From: Polynucleobacter meluiroseus
GTDB lineage: Bacteria > Pseudomonadota > Gammaproteobacteria > Burkholderiales > Burkholderiaceae
Assembly: GCA_945878885.1 (NCBI GenBank)
Contig: CAMCUP010000016.1
Span: 1 to 43,042 of the forward strand
DNA: 43,042 nucleotides
Reading direction: 5' to 3'
The position numbers and the translations under genes were made by a program. The notes under the pieces were generated by a model that did no database searches, had not been told where the DNA came from, and saw nothing but the letters and a program-made list of their open reading frames with translations. Shown piece by piece: positions 34,802-43,032 of this stretch; the stretch's first letter is position 1; each line of letters starts with the position of its first letter.

Positions 34802-35722
34802 ATGGATCCTGAGCCTTTAGCGCCACAGCAGCCTTCTGCTGCTAACCCGATTTCAATTGAAGCATGCTGCCAACAGCTAGCTACGCAACTGGCTATGGCT
34901 AACTTGCATTTTGGCCATGGCGCTATCGATGCGCAAAGTGAAGCACTCTGGATTATCAGTAAAGAGTTGGGTTTAAGTCCCAGTGCAGCACTTGATCAAA
35001 TGCATACCGAATTAACTGCCACGCAACAAGCGCATGCCTTAGCCATTACTACTGAACGCATTAGTAGCCGTAAGCCACTTGCTTATTTACTTGAAGAGGC
35101 TTGGTTAATGGGAGTACCGTTTGATTGCAACGAGCAAAGCATTGTGCCCCGCTCGTTTATTGCCGAACTGATTACATCAGGCGACCTCGAGCCTTGGCTG
35201 CCAGCTGATGGCAAGGTACTCGATCTGTGCACTGGCAATGGCTCGCTGGCTATTTTGGCTGCCCTTGCTTGTCCCGATATTCGCGTCACAGCCTGTGATA
35301 TTAGTATGCCCGCTTTGGCTTTAGCCTCGCGGAATTTAAAACGCCATGGATTTAGTGAGCAAATAGAGTTGCTGCATGGGGATTTATTTGACGCCTTACC
35401 AGACCCCAATGAAGAAGAACGTTTTGATTTAATTATTTGTAACCCACCGTATGTAAATGATGCTTCAATGCAAGCCTTACCAGCAGAGTATCAAGCAGAG
35501 CCAGCAATTGCTTTAGCGGGTGGTAACGATGGGATGAATTTAATTCGCCGCATTATTGATGCTGCACCAGACTATCTAAACGAGCGCGGCGCACTCTTAA
35601 TTGAAATTGGTAATGAGGCTGAGCACTTTCATTTGGCCTTTCCCCAAATACCCGTTATGTGGATGGAGGTATCTGCTGGCAATCAGCAAGTAATCCTCAT
35701 TCAAGCTGAAGACTTACGCTAA
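34802..35722 (+). CDS. prmB: 50S ribosomal protein L3 N5-glutamine methyltransferase
   Basis: HemK-family enzyme that methylates a glutamine side chain of ribosomal protein L3. The SAM motif VLDLCTGNGSLA spans residues 139-150 and the amide-binding NPPY lies at 214-217. The following stretch (LPAEYQAEPAIALAGGNDGMNLIRRI) is diagnostic of PrmB rather than PrmC. The N-terminal helical domain binds the protein substrate. The 306 residues are usual. It follows dapE by 52 bases, and its end overlaps the convergent radA stop by 9 bases. Confidence 0.94.
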   Translation: MDPEPLAPQQPSAANPISIEACCQQLATQLAMANLHFGHGAIDAQSEALWIISKELGLSPSAALDQMHTELTATQQAHALAITTERISSRKPLAYLLEEAWLMGVPFDCNEQSIVPRSFIAELITSGDLEPWLPADGKVLDLCTGNGSLAILAALACPDIRVTACDISMPALALASRNLKRHGFSEQIELLHGDLFDALPDPNEEERFDLIICNPPYVNDASMQALPAEYQAEPAIALAGGNDGMNLIRRIIDAAPDYLNERGALLIEIGNEAEHFHLAFPQIPVMWMEVSAGNQQVILIQAEDLR

Positions 35723-37084
35723 CTCCAAATCATTAGCTGCAGCAATCGCCTCATCAATGCGCTCGACGCAAATAATGCGTAGGCCAGCAATTTTAGTTTT
35801 GGGCATATTCGCTTTAGGAATAATGGCGACGGTAAAGCCTAATTTAGCAGCCTCCTTTAAACGTTCTTGACCACGTGGACAAGGCCGTATTTCTCCGGCC
35901 AAGCCGACTTCGCCAAAAACAATTAATTCCTTGGGTAAAGCACGATTGCGAATCGAAGATTGAATTGCCAACAACACCGCCAAGTCAGCCGCCGGCTCGG
36001 AGATCTTTACTCCACCAACCGCGTTCAAAAAAACATCTTGGTCAAAGCAAGCAATACCAGCATGGCGATGTAATACCGCTAAGAGCATGGCTAAACGATG
36101 CTGCTCTAAACCTACCGCTAAGCGACGCGGGTTTGGAATATGCGCTGTATCAACTAAGGCCTGAATTTCCACTAATAAGGGGCGGCTACCTTCTTGCGTT
36201 ACTAATACACAAGCACCTGGGACCATTTCAGCATGCTGCGAAAGAAAAATAGCCGAAGGGTTGGAAACCCCGCGTAAGCCTTTTTCTGTCATGGCAAAAA
36301 CACCAAGTTCATTCACGGCACCAAAGCGGTTTTTAATCGCGCGCACTAAACGAAAACTCGAGTGAGTATCCCCCTCAAAATACAACACGGTATCAACAAT
36401 ATGTTCAAGTACGCGGGGCCCAGCTAAATGGCCATCTTTAGTCACGTGGCCAACCAATAAAACACAAATACCAGTTGACTTAGCAAAACGGGTTAACTGG
36501 GCTGCGCACTCGCGCACCTGCGCCACTGAACCTGGTGCAGAGCTAAAGGCTTCAGAATAAATCGTTTGAATCGAATCAACCACGACCACTTGCGGACGAA
36601 CGGTATCCATAATCGTTAACAATTTTTCCAGCTGAATTTCAGCTAATACTTCAAGCTGAGGGGCTTTTAAATCAATACGTTTAGCACGGAGTGCAATCTG
36701 GGCGGCTGATTCTTCACCACTGCTATACAATACTGAAACTCCAGCCGCACTCATTTGCGCTAAAGCCTGCAATAGTAAAGTCGATTTACCAATGCCGGGA
36801 TCTCCGCCAAGCAACACCACTCCGCCAGGCACTAAACCGCCTCCCAAAACTCGATCAAACTCTGCAATACCAGTGGGTAGGCGTGGCAAATCTTCAGCTT
36901 GAATGGTGGCTAATTTTTGCCGTGGAATGGATTGTGCTAAACCCTGAAAGCGAGGTGCACTGGGAGTTTCAGCAATACTCTCCTCAAGCGTATTCCATGC
37001 TTGGCAAGTTGGGCATTGGCCCTGCCATTTAGCAGAAGTGCCACCACAAGCTTGGCACACGTAAATTGTTTTCACTTTTGCCAT
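35714..37084 (-). CDS. radA: DNA repair protein RadA
   Basis: RecA-related ATPase assisting branch migration in recombination. Domain order over 456 residues: N-terminal zinc finger (Cys10, Cys13, Cys24, Cys27), RecA-like core with Walker A GDPGIGKST (94-102), the RadA-specific KNRFG motif at 251-255, and a C-terminal Lon-like domain (from about 290). It starts 6 bases downstream of the kup-linked small exported protein and shares its transcript orientation. No Shine-Dalgarno is apparent. Confidence 0.97.
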   Translation of the reverse strand: MAKVKTIYVCQACGGTSAKWQGQCPTCQAWNTLEESIAETPSAPRFQGLAQSIPRQKLATIQAEDLPRLPTGIAEFDRVLGGGLVPGGVVLLGGDPGIGKSTLLLQALAQMSAAGVSVLYSSGEESAAQIALRAKRIDLKAPQLEVLAEIQLEKLLTIMDTVRPQVVVVDSIQTIYSEAFSSAPGSVAQVRECAAQLTRFAKSTGICVLLVGHVTKDGHLAGPRVLEHIVDTVLYFEGDTHSSFRLVRAIKNRFGAVNELGVFAMTEKGLRGVSNPSAIFLSQHAEMVPGACVLVTQEGSRPLLVEIQALVDTAHIPNPRRLAVGLEQHRLAMLLAVLHRHAGIACFDQDVFLNAVGGVKISEPAADLAVLLAIQSSIRNRALPKELIVFGEVGLAGEIRPCPRGQERLKEAAKLGFTVAIIPKANMPKTKIAGLRIICVERIDEAIAAANDLELA

Positions 37085-37090
37085 AGGAAA

Positions 37091-37585
37091 TTAATCGAGT
37101 TGAGTGCCTGCTTTATTTTCTTGTGCACGCCGTGGCGCATCTTTACGGCGTTTTTCTAAATCAGCGGCGCGCTCAGCTTCGTCTTTTTGTTTTTGCTCAA
37201 ATGCTTTTTTATTATCAGTGCGTTGCTCGGCTTTTGCGGGATCAGCGCGCTCAGCAGCCCGCTTGGCATCATTGGCATCTTTAATTTTGTCTCGCACAAT
37301 GCGTTGATTTTCATGTAAAGCAATTTCTTGCGCCCGAACAGGATCAATTTCTTCACGGTAATCGGCACGTGTACCATTTAAACAAAAAGTTACAAAGAAA
37401 TTTTTATAACATGCCGCTGAGGCTTTTTTCCAGCGGTAATCAATCCACTGACGCTGCAAGCTTAATTGGGTTTCAATTTTATTGAGCTCGGCTAACTCAT
37501 CTTCCTCGGGAGTATTAGCCCATACCGAATTGGCGCAGCACAAAATGGCAAATATCAGACTAAGCGCAGCAAAAACGGATTTCAA
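37091..37585 (-). CDS. Small exported, highly charged protein of unknown function
   Basis: Not recognised. A signal peptide at residues 1-23 (hydrophobic core [12 protein letters not shown], cleavage after VWA) predicts export to the periplasm; the paired cysteines inside it do not fit a lipobox. The mature part has a cysteine pair (Cys59 and Cys68, [10 protein letters not shown]) that could form a disulfide, then a charged helical tail (about 85-155) dense in Glu, Lys, Arg and Ala, probably coiled coil or extended helix. The start is TTG at 37583-37585, overlapping the kup TGA as TTGA, with AAAGG 7 bases upstream. Position between kup and radA suggests coupling with kup, but no function follows from that. 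Confidence 0.8.
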   Translation of the reverse strand: MKSVFAALSLIFAILCCANSVWANTPEEDELAELNKIETQLSLQRQWIDYRWKKASAACYKNFFVTFCLNGTRADYREEIDPVRAQEIALHENQRIVRDKIKDANDAKRAAERADPAKAEQRTDNKKAFEQKQKDEAERAADLEKRRKDAPRRAQENKAGTQLD

Positions 37586-39525
37586 ATCTCAACCTTTGCG
37601 CCTAATTCAACTAAGCGATTTGCAGGAATTTTAATAAAATCAGATTGACGGCTCGCGTTTTGATACATCCAGGCAAATATGGCTTCACGCCAAAGAGCCA
37701 TACCCTTCATATCGGTAGGCACAATGGTGTCACGCGATAAGAAAAATGAGGTACTCATCAAGTCAAATTTCAACTTGGCTGTAGTTTCAATCAGGTGCAT
37801 GATTTGACTCATATCAGGCGTTTCATTAAAACCATAAACTGCGCGCACGACATAAATATTGGGTTCAATTTCCCGCAGGGTAATACGATCTTCATTACGT
37901 ACTCGGGGTATATCCCAAATACTCACCTTCAGAAAGAAAACTCGCTCATGTAAAACATGATTGTGTTTTAAGTTATGTAAGAAAGAAACTGGTAAGTAAT
38001 CTACATGCGCAGTAAGAAAAACTGCGGTGCCCTCTACGCGGTGTGGGGGATGTTTTAATAAAGAGTTCATGAAAGAATCGAGCTTAATGCCATTATTTAC
38101 AGCGCGCTCGCGCATCATTTGTCGACCCTGATACCAGGTTAAAAGCAGCATAAAAGAAATGCCGCCAAGCAATAAGGGGAACCAGCCCCCTTCTAGTACT
38201 TTTAACAAGTTAGCAGAAAAGAATGCCGCGTCGACAAATAAAAAGGTAGAAATTACGAAGGTTACTAGGTAGGCATTCCAGCGCCATAGCACCCGCATCA
38301 CAATTGCCGCTAATACCGTATCAATAATCATGGTTGTAGTCACTGCAATACCGTAAGCAGCTGCGAGATTTTCCGACTTCTTAAAGGCTAACACAATCAC
38401 AATCACAAAGATAAATAAAATCCAATTGACTAAAGGAATATAAATTTGTCCGATTGATTTATCCGAAGTATGTTGAATCTTCATACGGGGTAAGAAGCCT
38501 AACAAAATAGCTTGGCTCGTAATTGAAAATGCCCCAGAAATAACCGCTTGTGAAGCAATGACTGTTGCAAGCGTTGCTAAAATAATTAAGGGTAATACAA
38601 ATACATCAGGCACCATCGAATAGAAGGGATTTTTCGCTGCATCAGGATTGAGCAATAGCATAGCTCCCTGACCAAAGTAATTTAATAATAAACAGGGCAT
38701 CACTAAAAAGAACCAACCCACCCGAATCGGCTTAATACCGAAGTGCCCCATATCGGCATATAAAGCTTCAGCACCTGTTAGCACCAAAAATACTGCGCCA
38801 AGCACAATAAAGCCCTGTAAAGCATGATTGAGCATGAAATCAACTGCGTATAAGGGATTAAAAGCCAGCAAGATAATGGGATTACTAATAATTTGGTAAA
38901 CGCCCATAACACCCAAAACCACAAACCAAGTAACCATGATGGGGCCAAACAATTTACCGACTAATGCAGAACCTTTTTTCTGAATTAAAAATAATCCAGT
39001 CAAAATCGCTACAGTCACGGGTATCACGTAAGTAGTTAAGTTTGGCGAAAGGACTTCAAGCCCCTCAACAGCAGATAAAACCGAAATTGCCGGCGTAATA
39101 ATCGCGTCACCATAAAACATACAAGTGCCAAACACACCCATCATCATTAAGGTCATCGCACGGCGAGAGCCAACCGGTGCTGAGCGCAAAGCCAAGGCCA
39201 TTAAAGCTAAAGTGCCACCTTCACCCTGATTGTTGGCGCGCATAATGAAGAGCACATACTTTAACGAAACGACGATGGTAAATGCCCAAAACACCATCGA
39301 GATCACGCCATAAACGGCTTCTGCTGAAAATGGAATGCCGTGAGCAACACTAAAACATTCTTTTAAAGCGTACAGTGGGCTAGTACCAATGTCACCAAAT
39401 ACCACGCCAATAGCAGCAACGACTAAACCAGCTATGGGACCACGATGTTCGTGATGGGCACCATGAGAAATTTCGATAGGACGTAGTAACGTCGATTCTG
39501 AATATTCGGGATTGCTAACCGACAT
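37582..39525 (-). CDS. kup: Kup-family potassium uptake transporter
   Basis: Inner-membrane K+/H+ symporter of the KUP/HAK/KT family. The 647 residues contain about 12 transmembrane segments in the first ~470 and a cytoplasmic C-terminal domain. Family blocks seen: [18 protein letters not shown] near residue 40, [12 protein letters not shown] and [25 protein letters not shown]. The ATG has a GAGG ribosome-binding site 7 bases upstream. The leader contains a perfect inverted repeat and an upstream Shine-Dalgarno sequence that could serve a 13-codon ORF. The last 4 bases overlap the next gene. Confidence 0.97.
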   Translation of the reverse strand: MSVSNPEYSESTLLRPIEISHGAHHEHRGPIAGLVVAAIGVVFGDIGTSPLYALKECFSVAHGIPFSAEAVYGVISMVFWAFTIVVSLKYVLFIMRANNQGEGGTLALMALALRSAPVGSRRAMTLMMMGVFGTCMFYGDAIITPAISVLSAVEGLEVLSPNLTTYVIPVTVAILTGLFLIQKKGSALVGKLFGPIMVTWFVVLGVMGVYQIISNPIILLAFNPLYAVDFMLNHALQGFIVLGAVFLVLTGAEALYADMGHFGIKPIRVGWFFLVMPCLLLNYFGQGAMLLLNPDAAKNPFYSMVPDVFVLPLIILATLATVIASQAVISGAFSITSQAILLGFLPRMKIQHTSDKSIGQIYIPLVNWILFIFVIVIVLAFKKSENLAAAYGIAVTTTMIIDTVLAAIVMRVLWRWNAYLVTFVISTFLFVDAAFFSANLLKVLEGGWFPLLLGGISFMLLLTWYQGRQMMRERAVNNGIKLDSFMNSLLKHPPHRVEGTAVFLTAHVDYLPVSFLHNLKHNHVLHERVFFLKVSIWDIPRVRNEDRITLREIEPNIYVVRAVYGFNETPDMSQIMHLIETTAKLKFDLMSTSFFLSRDTIVPTDMKGMALWREAIFAWMYQNASRQSDFIKIPANRLVELGAKVEI

Positions 39526-39556
39526 TACTTAACCTCAAATTGATATTGCAAGGCAA
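39515..39556 (-). promoter_or_regulatory. Possible 13-codon leader ORF overlapping the kup start
   Basis: On the minus strand a strong AAAGGAG (39564-39570) stands 7 bases before a TTG (39554-39556) that opens 13 codons ([13 protein letters not shown]) ending at a TAG inside kup codons 3-4. The kup Shine-Dalgarno lies within this ORF. The TTG itself sits in the left arm of a perfect 7-bp inverted repeat. A chance purine run remains the main alternative. Confidence 0.3.
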
Positions 39557-39559
39557 TAT
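39543..39559 (-). repeat. Perfect inverted repeat in the kup leader
   Basis: ATATTGC and GCAATAT are separated by 3 bases, giving a 7-bp hairpin or a dyad operator 18 bases upstream of the kup ATG, between the AAAGGAG run and the kup ribosome-binding site. No T-tract follows, so it is not a terminator. Confidence 0.5.
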
Positions 39560-39626
39560 ATTACTCCTTTGAGCCCTTATTTCCCCCGCTTAATTTACTC
39601 AATATACCCTTAAAGGCCTGCAGGGC

Positions 39627-39656
39627 TCGACAAAATAGGCTTAAAAATGCTAGAAT
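39627..39656 (+). promoter_or_regulatory. Promoter of the initiator tRNA
   Basis: TCGACA (39627-39632), an 18-base spacer and TAGAAT (39651-39656) preceded by TGC form a sigma70-type promoter with extended -10, ending 12 bases before the tRNA 5' end. Confidence 0.6.
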
Positions 39657-39668
39657 CGAAGGCTCAGA

Positions 39669-39745
<77 letters not shown>

Positions 39746-39753
39746 GTTTTTAT

Positions 39754-39790
39754 AAGGCTTTAAAGGCGATTATGTCTTTAAGGCCTTTTT
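39754..39790 (+). terminator. Rho-independent terminator after tRNA-fMet
   Basis: AAGGCTTTAAAG (39754-39765) pairs with CTTTAAGGCCTT (39776-39787) with one mismatch, a 10-base loop, and a run of T. Confidence 0.8.
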
Positions 39791-39918
39791 GGTTTTTAGG
39801 GTTATGTAGTGACTATGTATAGGTTGCTAGGTTACTTTAATATGTGCTGAGCTATAAACGCGCCATTTTTTTACTATCACTGTTAATAGCTAATTCCAAA
39901 TTTTTTAATTGACACTTT

Positions 39919-39940
39919 AAAAAACCACTCCGTAGAGTGG
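39919..39940 (-). terminator. Rho-independent terminator for the 128-residue gene
   Basis: On the minus strand CCACTC-TACG-GAGTGG is followed by six T. It lies 57 bases beyond the stop of the gene at 39997-40383. The stretch between this and the tRNA terminator (39791-39918) is AT-rich and holds nothing I can identify. Confidence 0.85.
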
Positions 39941-39996
39941 CTTATTAAATTTCTTTAAATCCCAGTTATTTCACTAAATAATGATTAGCGCTTTAA

Positions 39997-40383
39997 TTAC
40001 TGTCTAGTAATTTCGTGACAATCAGCTACTGGCCCGGCTGATTTATCAGCGGGATCCGTTGTTGTAGAAGCGAAAAAGACGGATATCTGATTTTGCCCAA
40101 GCATCTTAAAGGTGTAGGTCCCGTCCTTATCAGCCATCGTGCCACTAACTAAATCACCGCTAAATGAGCCAACGATTGGCACGGTATGGTTGGCAATCGT
40201 AAATACTCCAGCAAAGGCACGGTTAGACTGCTTATCAAATTGATAAGTCACTGTCGAACTCAGAAAACGAACTTCGCCTGACTTACCACCGGGGTAGTGA
40301 CTACCTCCCCCAATCACAGCGTCATTCGTTTGACCAACCCAAGTACCAATGACATTAGGAGCCTGTTTACCTGTTTCTGACAT
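39997..40383 (-). CDS. Unrecognised 128-residue beta-rich protein
   Basis: Not recognised. No signal peptide or transmembrane segment. A GTWVG stretch at residues 13-17 followed by alternating hydrophobic/polar segments (VRFLSSTVTYQF, AFAGVFTIAN, PIVGSFSGDLVSGTMA, GTYTFKML, QISVFFAS) suggests a small beta-barrel or beta-sandwich, superficially like lipocalin or avidin-type repeats, but no family motif is firm. One cysteine (Cys122) near the C-terminus. The ATG has AAGGGA 8 bases upstream. The gene has its own terminator. The codon pattern resembles its neighbours, so recent transfer is not indicated. Coding status rests on the good ribosome site, the clean terminator and the protein-like composition. 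Confidence 0.75.
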   Translation of the reverse strand: MSETGKQAPNVIGTWVGQTNDAVIGGGSHYPGGKSGEVRFLSSTVTYQFDKQSNRAFAGVFTIANHTVPIVGSFSGDLVSGTMADKDGTYTFKMLGQNQISVFFASTTTDPADKSAGPVADCHEITRQ

Positions 40384-40435
40384 CTGACAATCCCTTTTCT
40401 ATTTCAAAATGATGAGGTGATCTTTTAGCCTAGGT

Positions 40436-41131
40436 TTATTTTGCCTTGATCGCGATCTTAATAAACTGATCGATAAAGCCACCCATAAACTGGTTACCAG
40501 CATGGAACATATTACCAATTAAGCGGGGATCAATGGCTTCGATATCCTCAAGATCAACTGCTGAGTAATAGCGCAAGAATTTATCTTCATTAGCCAATTG
40601 AAATTGACCAACAAAACAGTTCAAATTACTTTGCAAAATCAAATCTTTTGCTTTACTTAAATTCTTTGCAGGAATCTCATGATCAAGATAATAAATTGAC
40701 ATCGTAATTAAGCCGCTTTCTTCAAAGGTATTAAAAAAGCACTGATACTCAATTTTAGAATTACTAGATTCAACGGTTAATTCCCACTGCGCGCCATTAC
40801 CATCGGGATCGATTTCAATCGAATCTTGAAAGCCTAAGCTTTTAGCCCAGCGCATTAAAGCGTAAGTAATGGGTTGCAACTGCGATAGGGTTTCAAGAGG
40901 CTGATCAAAAGTTTCAATCTGCACTTTTTTCACTGCTGTAGCCGGGCTCGCTTTAGCATTCGATCTAGCGGCTGACTTCTTTGCTGCTGGCTTTTTCGCT
41001 GCAGGTTTTTTTGCTGCTGGCTTAGCTGCGGGCTTTTTTGCTGCTGGCTTTTTAGTGGCAACGCGCTTAATACTTTTTTTAACCGCTTTTTTAGAGGCCA
41101 TTTTTTTGATTGGGGATTTCTTGGTGGCCAT
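40436..41131 (-). CDS. Histone-H1-like Lys/Ala tail joined to a YbjN-like domain
   Basis: Residues 1-69 hold 23 lysines, 2 arginines and no acidic residue, with five KKPAA-type pentapeptides plus one shortened copy (27-55), as in bacterial H1-like (Hc1/HphA-type) proteins; such tails bind nucleic acid. From about residue 80 the protein changes to an acidic, mixed alpha/beta domain resembling the YbjN family (type III chaperone-like fold), including the QFQLANEDKFLRYYSAVDLE stretch and the C-terminal DPRLIGNMFHAGNQFMGGF helix. No signal peptide. The tail is coded by 15-base tandem repeats with T-rich runs. YbjN has been linked to stress and motility control in enterobacteria; its biochemical role is unknown. 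Family assignment is by eye. Confidence 0.75.
   Translation of the reverse strand: MATKKSPIKKMASKKAVKKSIKRVATKKPAAKKPAAKPAAKKPAAKKPAAKKSAARSNAKASPATAVKKVQIETFDQPLETLSQLQPITYALMRWAKSLGFQDSIEIDPDGNGAQWELTVESSNSKIEYQCFFNTFEESGLITMSIYYLDHEIPAKNLSKAKDLILQSNLNCFVGQFQLANEDKFLRYYSAVDLEDIEAIDPRLIGNMFHAGNQFMGGFIDQFIKIAIKAK
40967..41053 (-). repeat. 15-base tandem repeat coding KKPAA units
   Basis: Six degenerate tandem units encode KKPAA, KKPAA, KPAA, KKPAA, KKPAA and KKSAA. One unit has lost a codon, which is what repeat-length change would leave behind. Confidence 0.85.
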
Positions 41132-41196
41132 GGTCTTACTTTCTACTGTTGGTGGATAAAATGAATCACGCTATTTTGCACTATTTTTTTGTTAAT

Positions 41197-42180
41197 TTAA
41201 TCTAATTTAAGCCCAATTTTTTTAACGACCTTGCCATACCGATCGACTTCAGACCGAATCATGCCGCTAAATTGATCAGGAGAATTACTCACTGGCTCTG
41301 CGCCATTTTTCTCCATCAGCATTTTAAAGTCAGGCGTAGCCACAATACTGACTAACTCTTTGTTTAATCGCTCAATAATCGGTTTAGGGGTGCCAGCAGG
41401 AGCCAAAACTCCCAACCAAAGCGCCGCCTCAAAACCTGGGTACCCACTTTCAGCAACCGTAGGTACATTTGGTAAGGCAGAAGAGCGCTTTAAGGTACCT
41501 ACCGCTAGGGGGCGCACTTTATCCGCTTTAGCGTTTTGCAATAAAGCGGGCATCGAGCCAAACAACACTTGAACTTCATTTGCAAGAATTGCTAAATCGG
41601 CTTGAGCATTACCTTTGTAAGGTACATGCACTACATCCATGCCAGCGACATCATTTAACATTTCCATCGCTAAATGGGTAGTAGAGCCATTACCAGCTGA
41701 AGCATAATTTAACTTACCAGGCTGGCTTTTTGCCAAGGCCACTAGTTCTGCCAAAGTATTAGCAGGAACCTTAGGATTAACGACTAGCAAATAAGGCGTG
41801 GTCGCAACTAAAGAAATGGGTGAGAAACCTTTCACGGGATCATAAGGTAACTTTGCGTAAGCGCCAGCAGCAACGGCATGCGTACTCGTAGTGCCAATCG
41901 TTAAGGTATATCCATCAGGCGCTGCTTTGGCAGCTAACTCAGCACCAATCGTGCCACCCGCTCCTGCTTTATTTTCAACAACGATAGTCTGGCCAAGGCG
42001 CTCACCTAACTTCTGCGCAACGATTCGACCGACAATATCGGTAGAGCCCCCTGGGGGAAAGCCAATAATGAGCCGAATCGGTTTATTGGGATAATCAGCT
42101 TGTGCGTGCACCGAAAACGGTATAAAAATAGTGCCCGCCAGAAATGCTAAGCAAGCAACAGAGTTTGGCAAGTATCCCAT
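41197..42180 (-). CDS. Bug/TctC-family tripartite tricarboxylate transporter substrate-binding protein
   Basis: Periplasmic binding protein of the Bug family, greatly expanded in Burkholderiales, that captures carboxylates or other small organic acids for TctAB-type transporters; the ligand cannot be told. A signal peptide ends at VHA-Q (about residue 26). Family blocks: YPNKPIRLIIGFPPGGSTDIVGRIVAQKL, VVENKAGAGGTIGAELAAKAAPDGYTL and PYKGNAQADLAIL. The ATG at 42178-42180 is preferred over the adjacent TTG at 42183 because AGGAG lies 9 bases before it. No TctA or TctB gene is adjacent, as is usual for solitary Bug genes. It is divergent from a fumarylacetoacetase-family gene. Confidence 0.93.
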   Translation of the reverse strand: MGYLPNSVACLAFLAGTIFIPFSVHAQADYPNKPIRLIIGFPPGGSTDIVGRIVAQKLGERLGQTIVVENKAGAGGTIGAELAAKAAPDGYTLTIGTTSTHAVAAGAYAKLPYDPVKGFSPISLVATTPYLLVVNPKVPANTLAELVALAKSQPGKLNYASAGNGSTTHLAMEMLNDVAGMDVVHVPYKGNAQADLAILANEVQVLFGSMPALLQNAKADKVRPLAVGTLKRSSALPNVPTVAESGYPGFEAALWLGVLAPAGTPKPIIERLNKELVSIVATPDFKMLMEKNGAEPVSNSPDQFSGMIRSEVDRYGKVVKKIGLKLD

Positions 42181-42259
42181 CAAGCATATCTCCTATTAAT
42201 TCATGTTTTTTCTAATAATTGATTTTGATTCTAGCATTGAAGTATGGCCTTGTAACTGG

Positions 42260-42268
42260 TGCTATAGT
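42260..42268 (+). promoter_or_regulatory. Possible extended -10 promoter of the FAH-family gene
   Basis: TGC followed by TATAGT (42263-42268), 39 bases before the ATG at 42308. No good -35 is present, as can occur with extended -10 promoters. Confidence 0.35.
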
Positions 42269-42307
42269 AACTAGCAATTTCCATTTTATCCCCCACAAAG
42301 GACCGTC

Positions 42308-43000
42308 ATGAGTACCGAATTTGTCATTGCCACCCCCAAAGTTAACTCGATTCCAGTTGAGGGTGATAGCCGTCGCTTTCCTGTTAACCGCATCTATTGT
42401 GTAGGTCGTAATTACGCTGACCATGCCCGTGAAATGGGCCATGATCCCGACCGTGAACCTCCCTTCTTTTTTATGAAGCCAGCCACTTCAATTGTGACCG
42501 ATGGTAAAGACATGCAATACCCGTCTTTAACACAAGATCTGCATCATGAAATTGAAATGGTCGTAGCTATTGGCATTGGTGGCTCTAATATTGCACCCGC
42601 TGATGCACTCAATCATGTGTGGGGTTATGGCGTGGGTCTTGATATGACGCGCCGTGATTTACAAGGGGAAGCAAAAAAAATGGGCCGCCCTTGGGATACC
42701 GGTAAAGCATTTGATGAATCAGCACCCTGCTCAAGTCTTGTTCCAGTCAGTCAATGCGGTCATCTCGCAAAAGGACTGATTAATCTCAAAGTCAATGGCG
42801 TCATCAAACAAGAAGGTGATCTTGCCATGATGATTTGGAATGTGCCTGACACGAGTGCCTATCTTTCAACCTTATTTGCACTTGAACCAGGTGATTTAAT
42901 CTTTTCTGGCACGCCTGCCGGTGTAGCTGCAGTAAAAAAAGGGGATGTGCTTGAAGGTTATGTGGCGGGCTTGCCAATCCTTAAGACGCGGGTTGCTTAG
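42308..43000 (+). CDS. Fumarylacetoacetate hydrolase family protein (fumarylpyruvate-hydrolase-like)
   Basis: Metal-dependent hydrolase or decarboxylase acting on a beta-diketone-type acid in aromatic catabolism or pyruvate-adduct clean-up. Glu81, Glu83 (HHEIEMVVAIG) and Asp112 (GYGVGLDMTRRD) are the expected metal ligands, and RIYCVGRNYADHAREMG at 28-44 is the usual N-terminus of the short (about 230-residue) single-domain branch. The closest relatives I recall are fumarylpyruvate hydrolases such as NagK, but no gentisate-pathway genes are visible, so the substrate is open. AAAGGA stands 6 bases before the ATG. Divergence from a Bug-family gene suggests, but does not prove, a shared small-acid substrate. 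Confidence 0.93.
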   Translation: MSTEFVIATPKVNSIPVEGDSRRFPVNRIYCVGRNYADHAREMGHDPDREPPFFFMKPATSIVTDGKDMQYPSLTQDLHHEIEMVVAIGIGGSNIAPADALNHVWGYGVGLDMTRRDLQGEAKKMGRPWDTGKAFDESAPCSSLVPVSQCGHLAKGLINLKVNGVIKQEGDLAMMIWNVPDTSAYLSTLFALEPGDLIFSGTPAGVAAVKKGDVLEGYVAGLPILKTRVA

Positions 43001-43006
43001 TTAGTT

Positions 43007-43032
43007 TTACTTAGTCAGCTTACTTAGTCAGC
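43007..43032 (+). repeat. Perfect 13-base tandem duplication
   Basis: TTACTTAGTCAGC occurs twice in immediate succession (43007-43019 and 43020-43032), starting 6 bases after the stop of the FAH-family gene. Confidence 0.9.
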
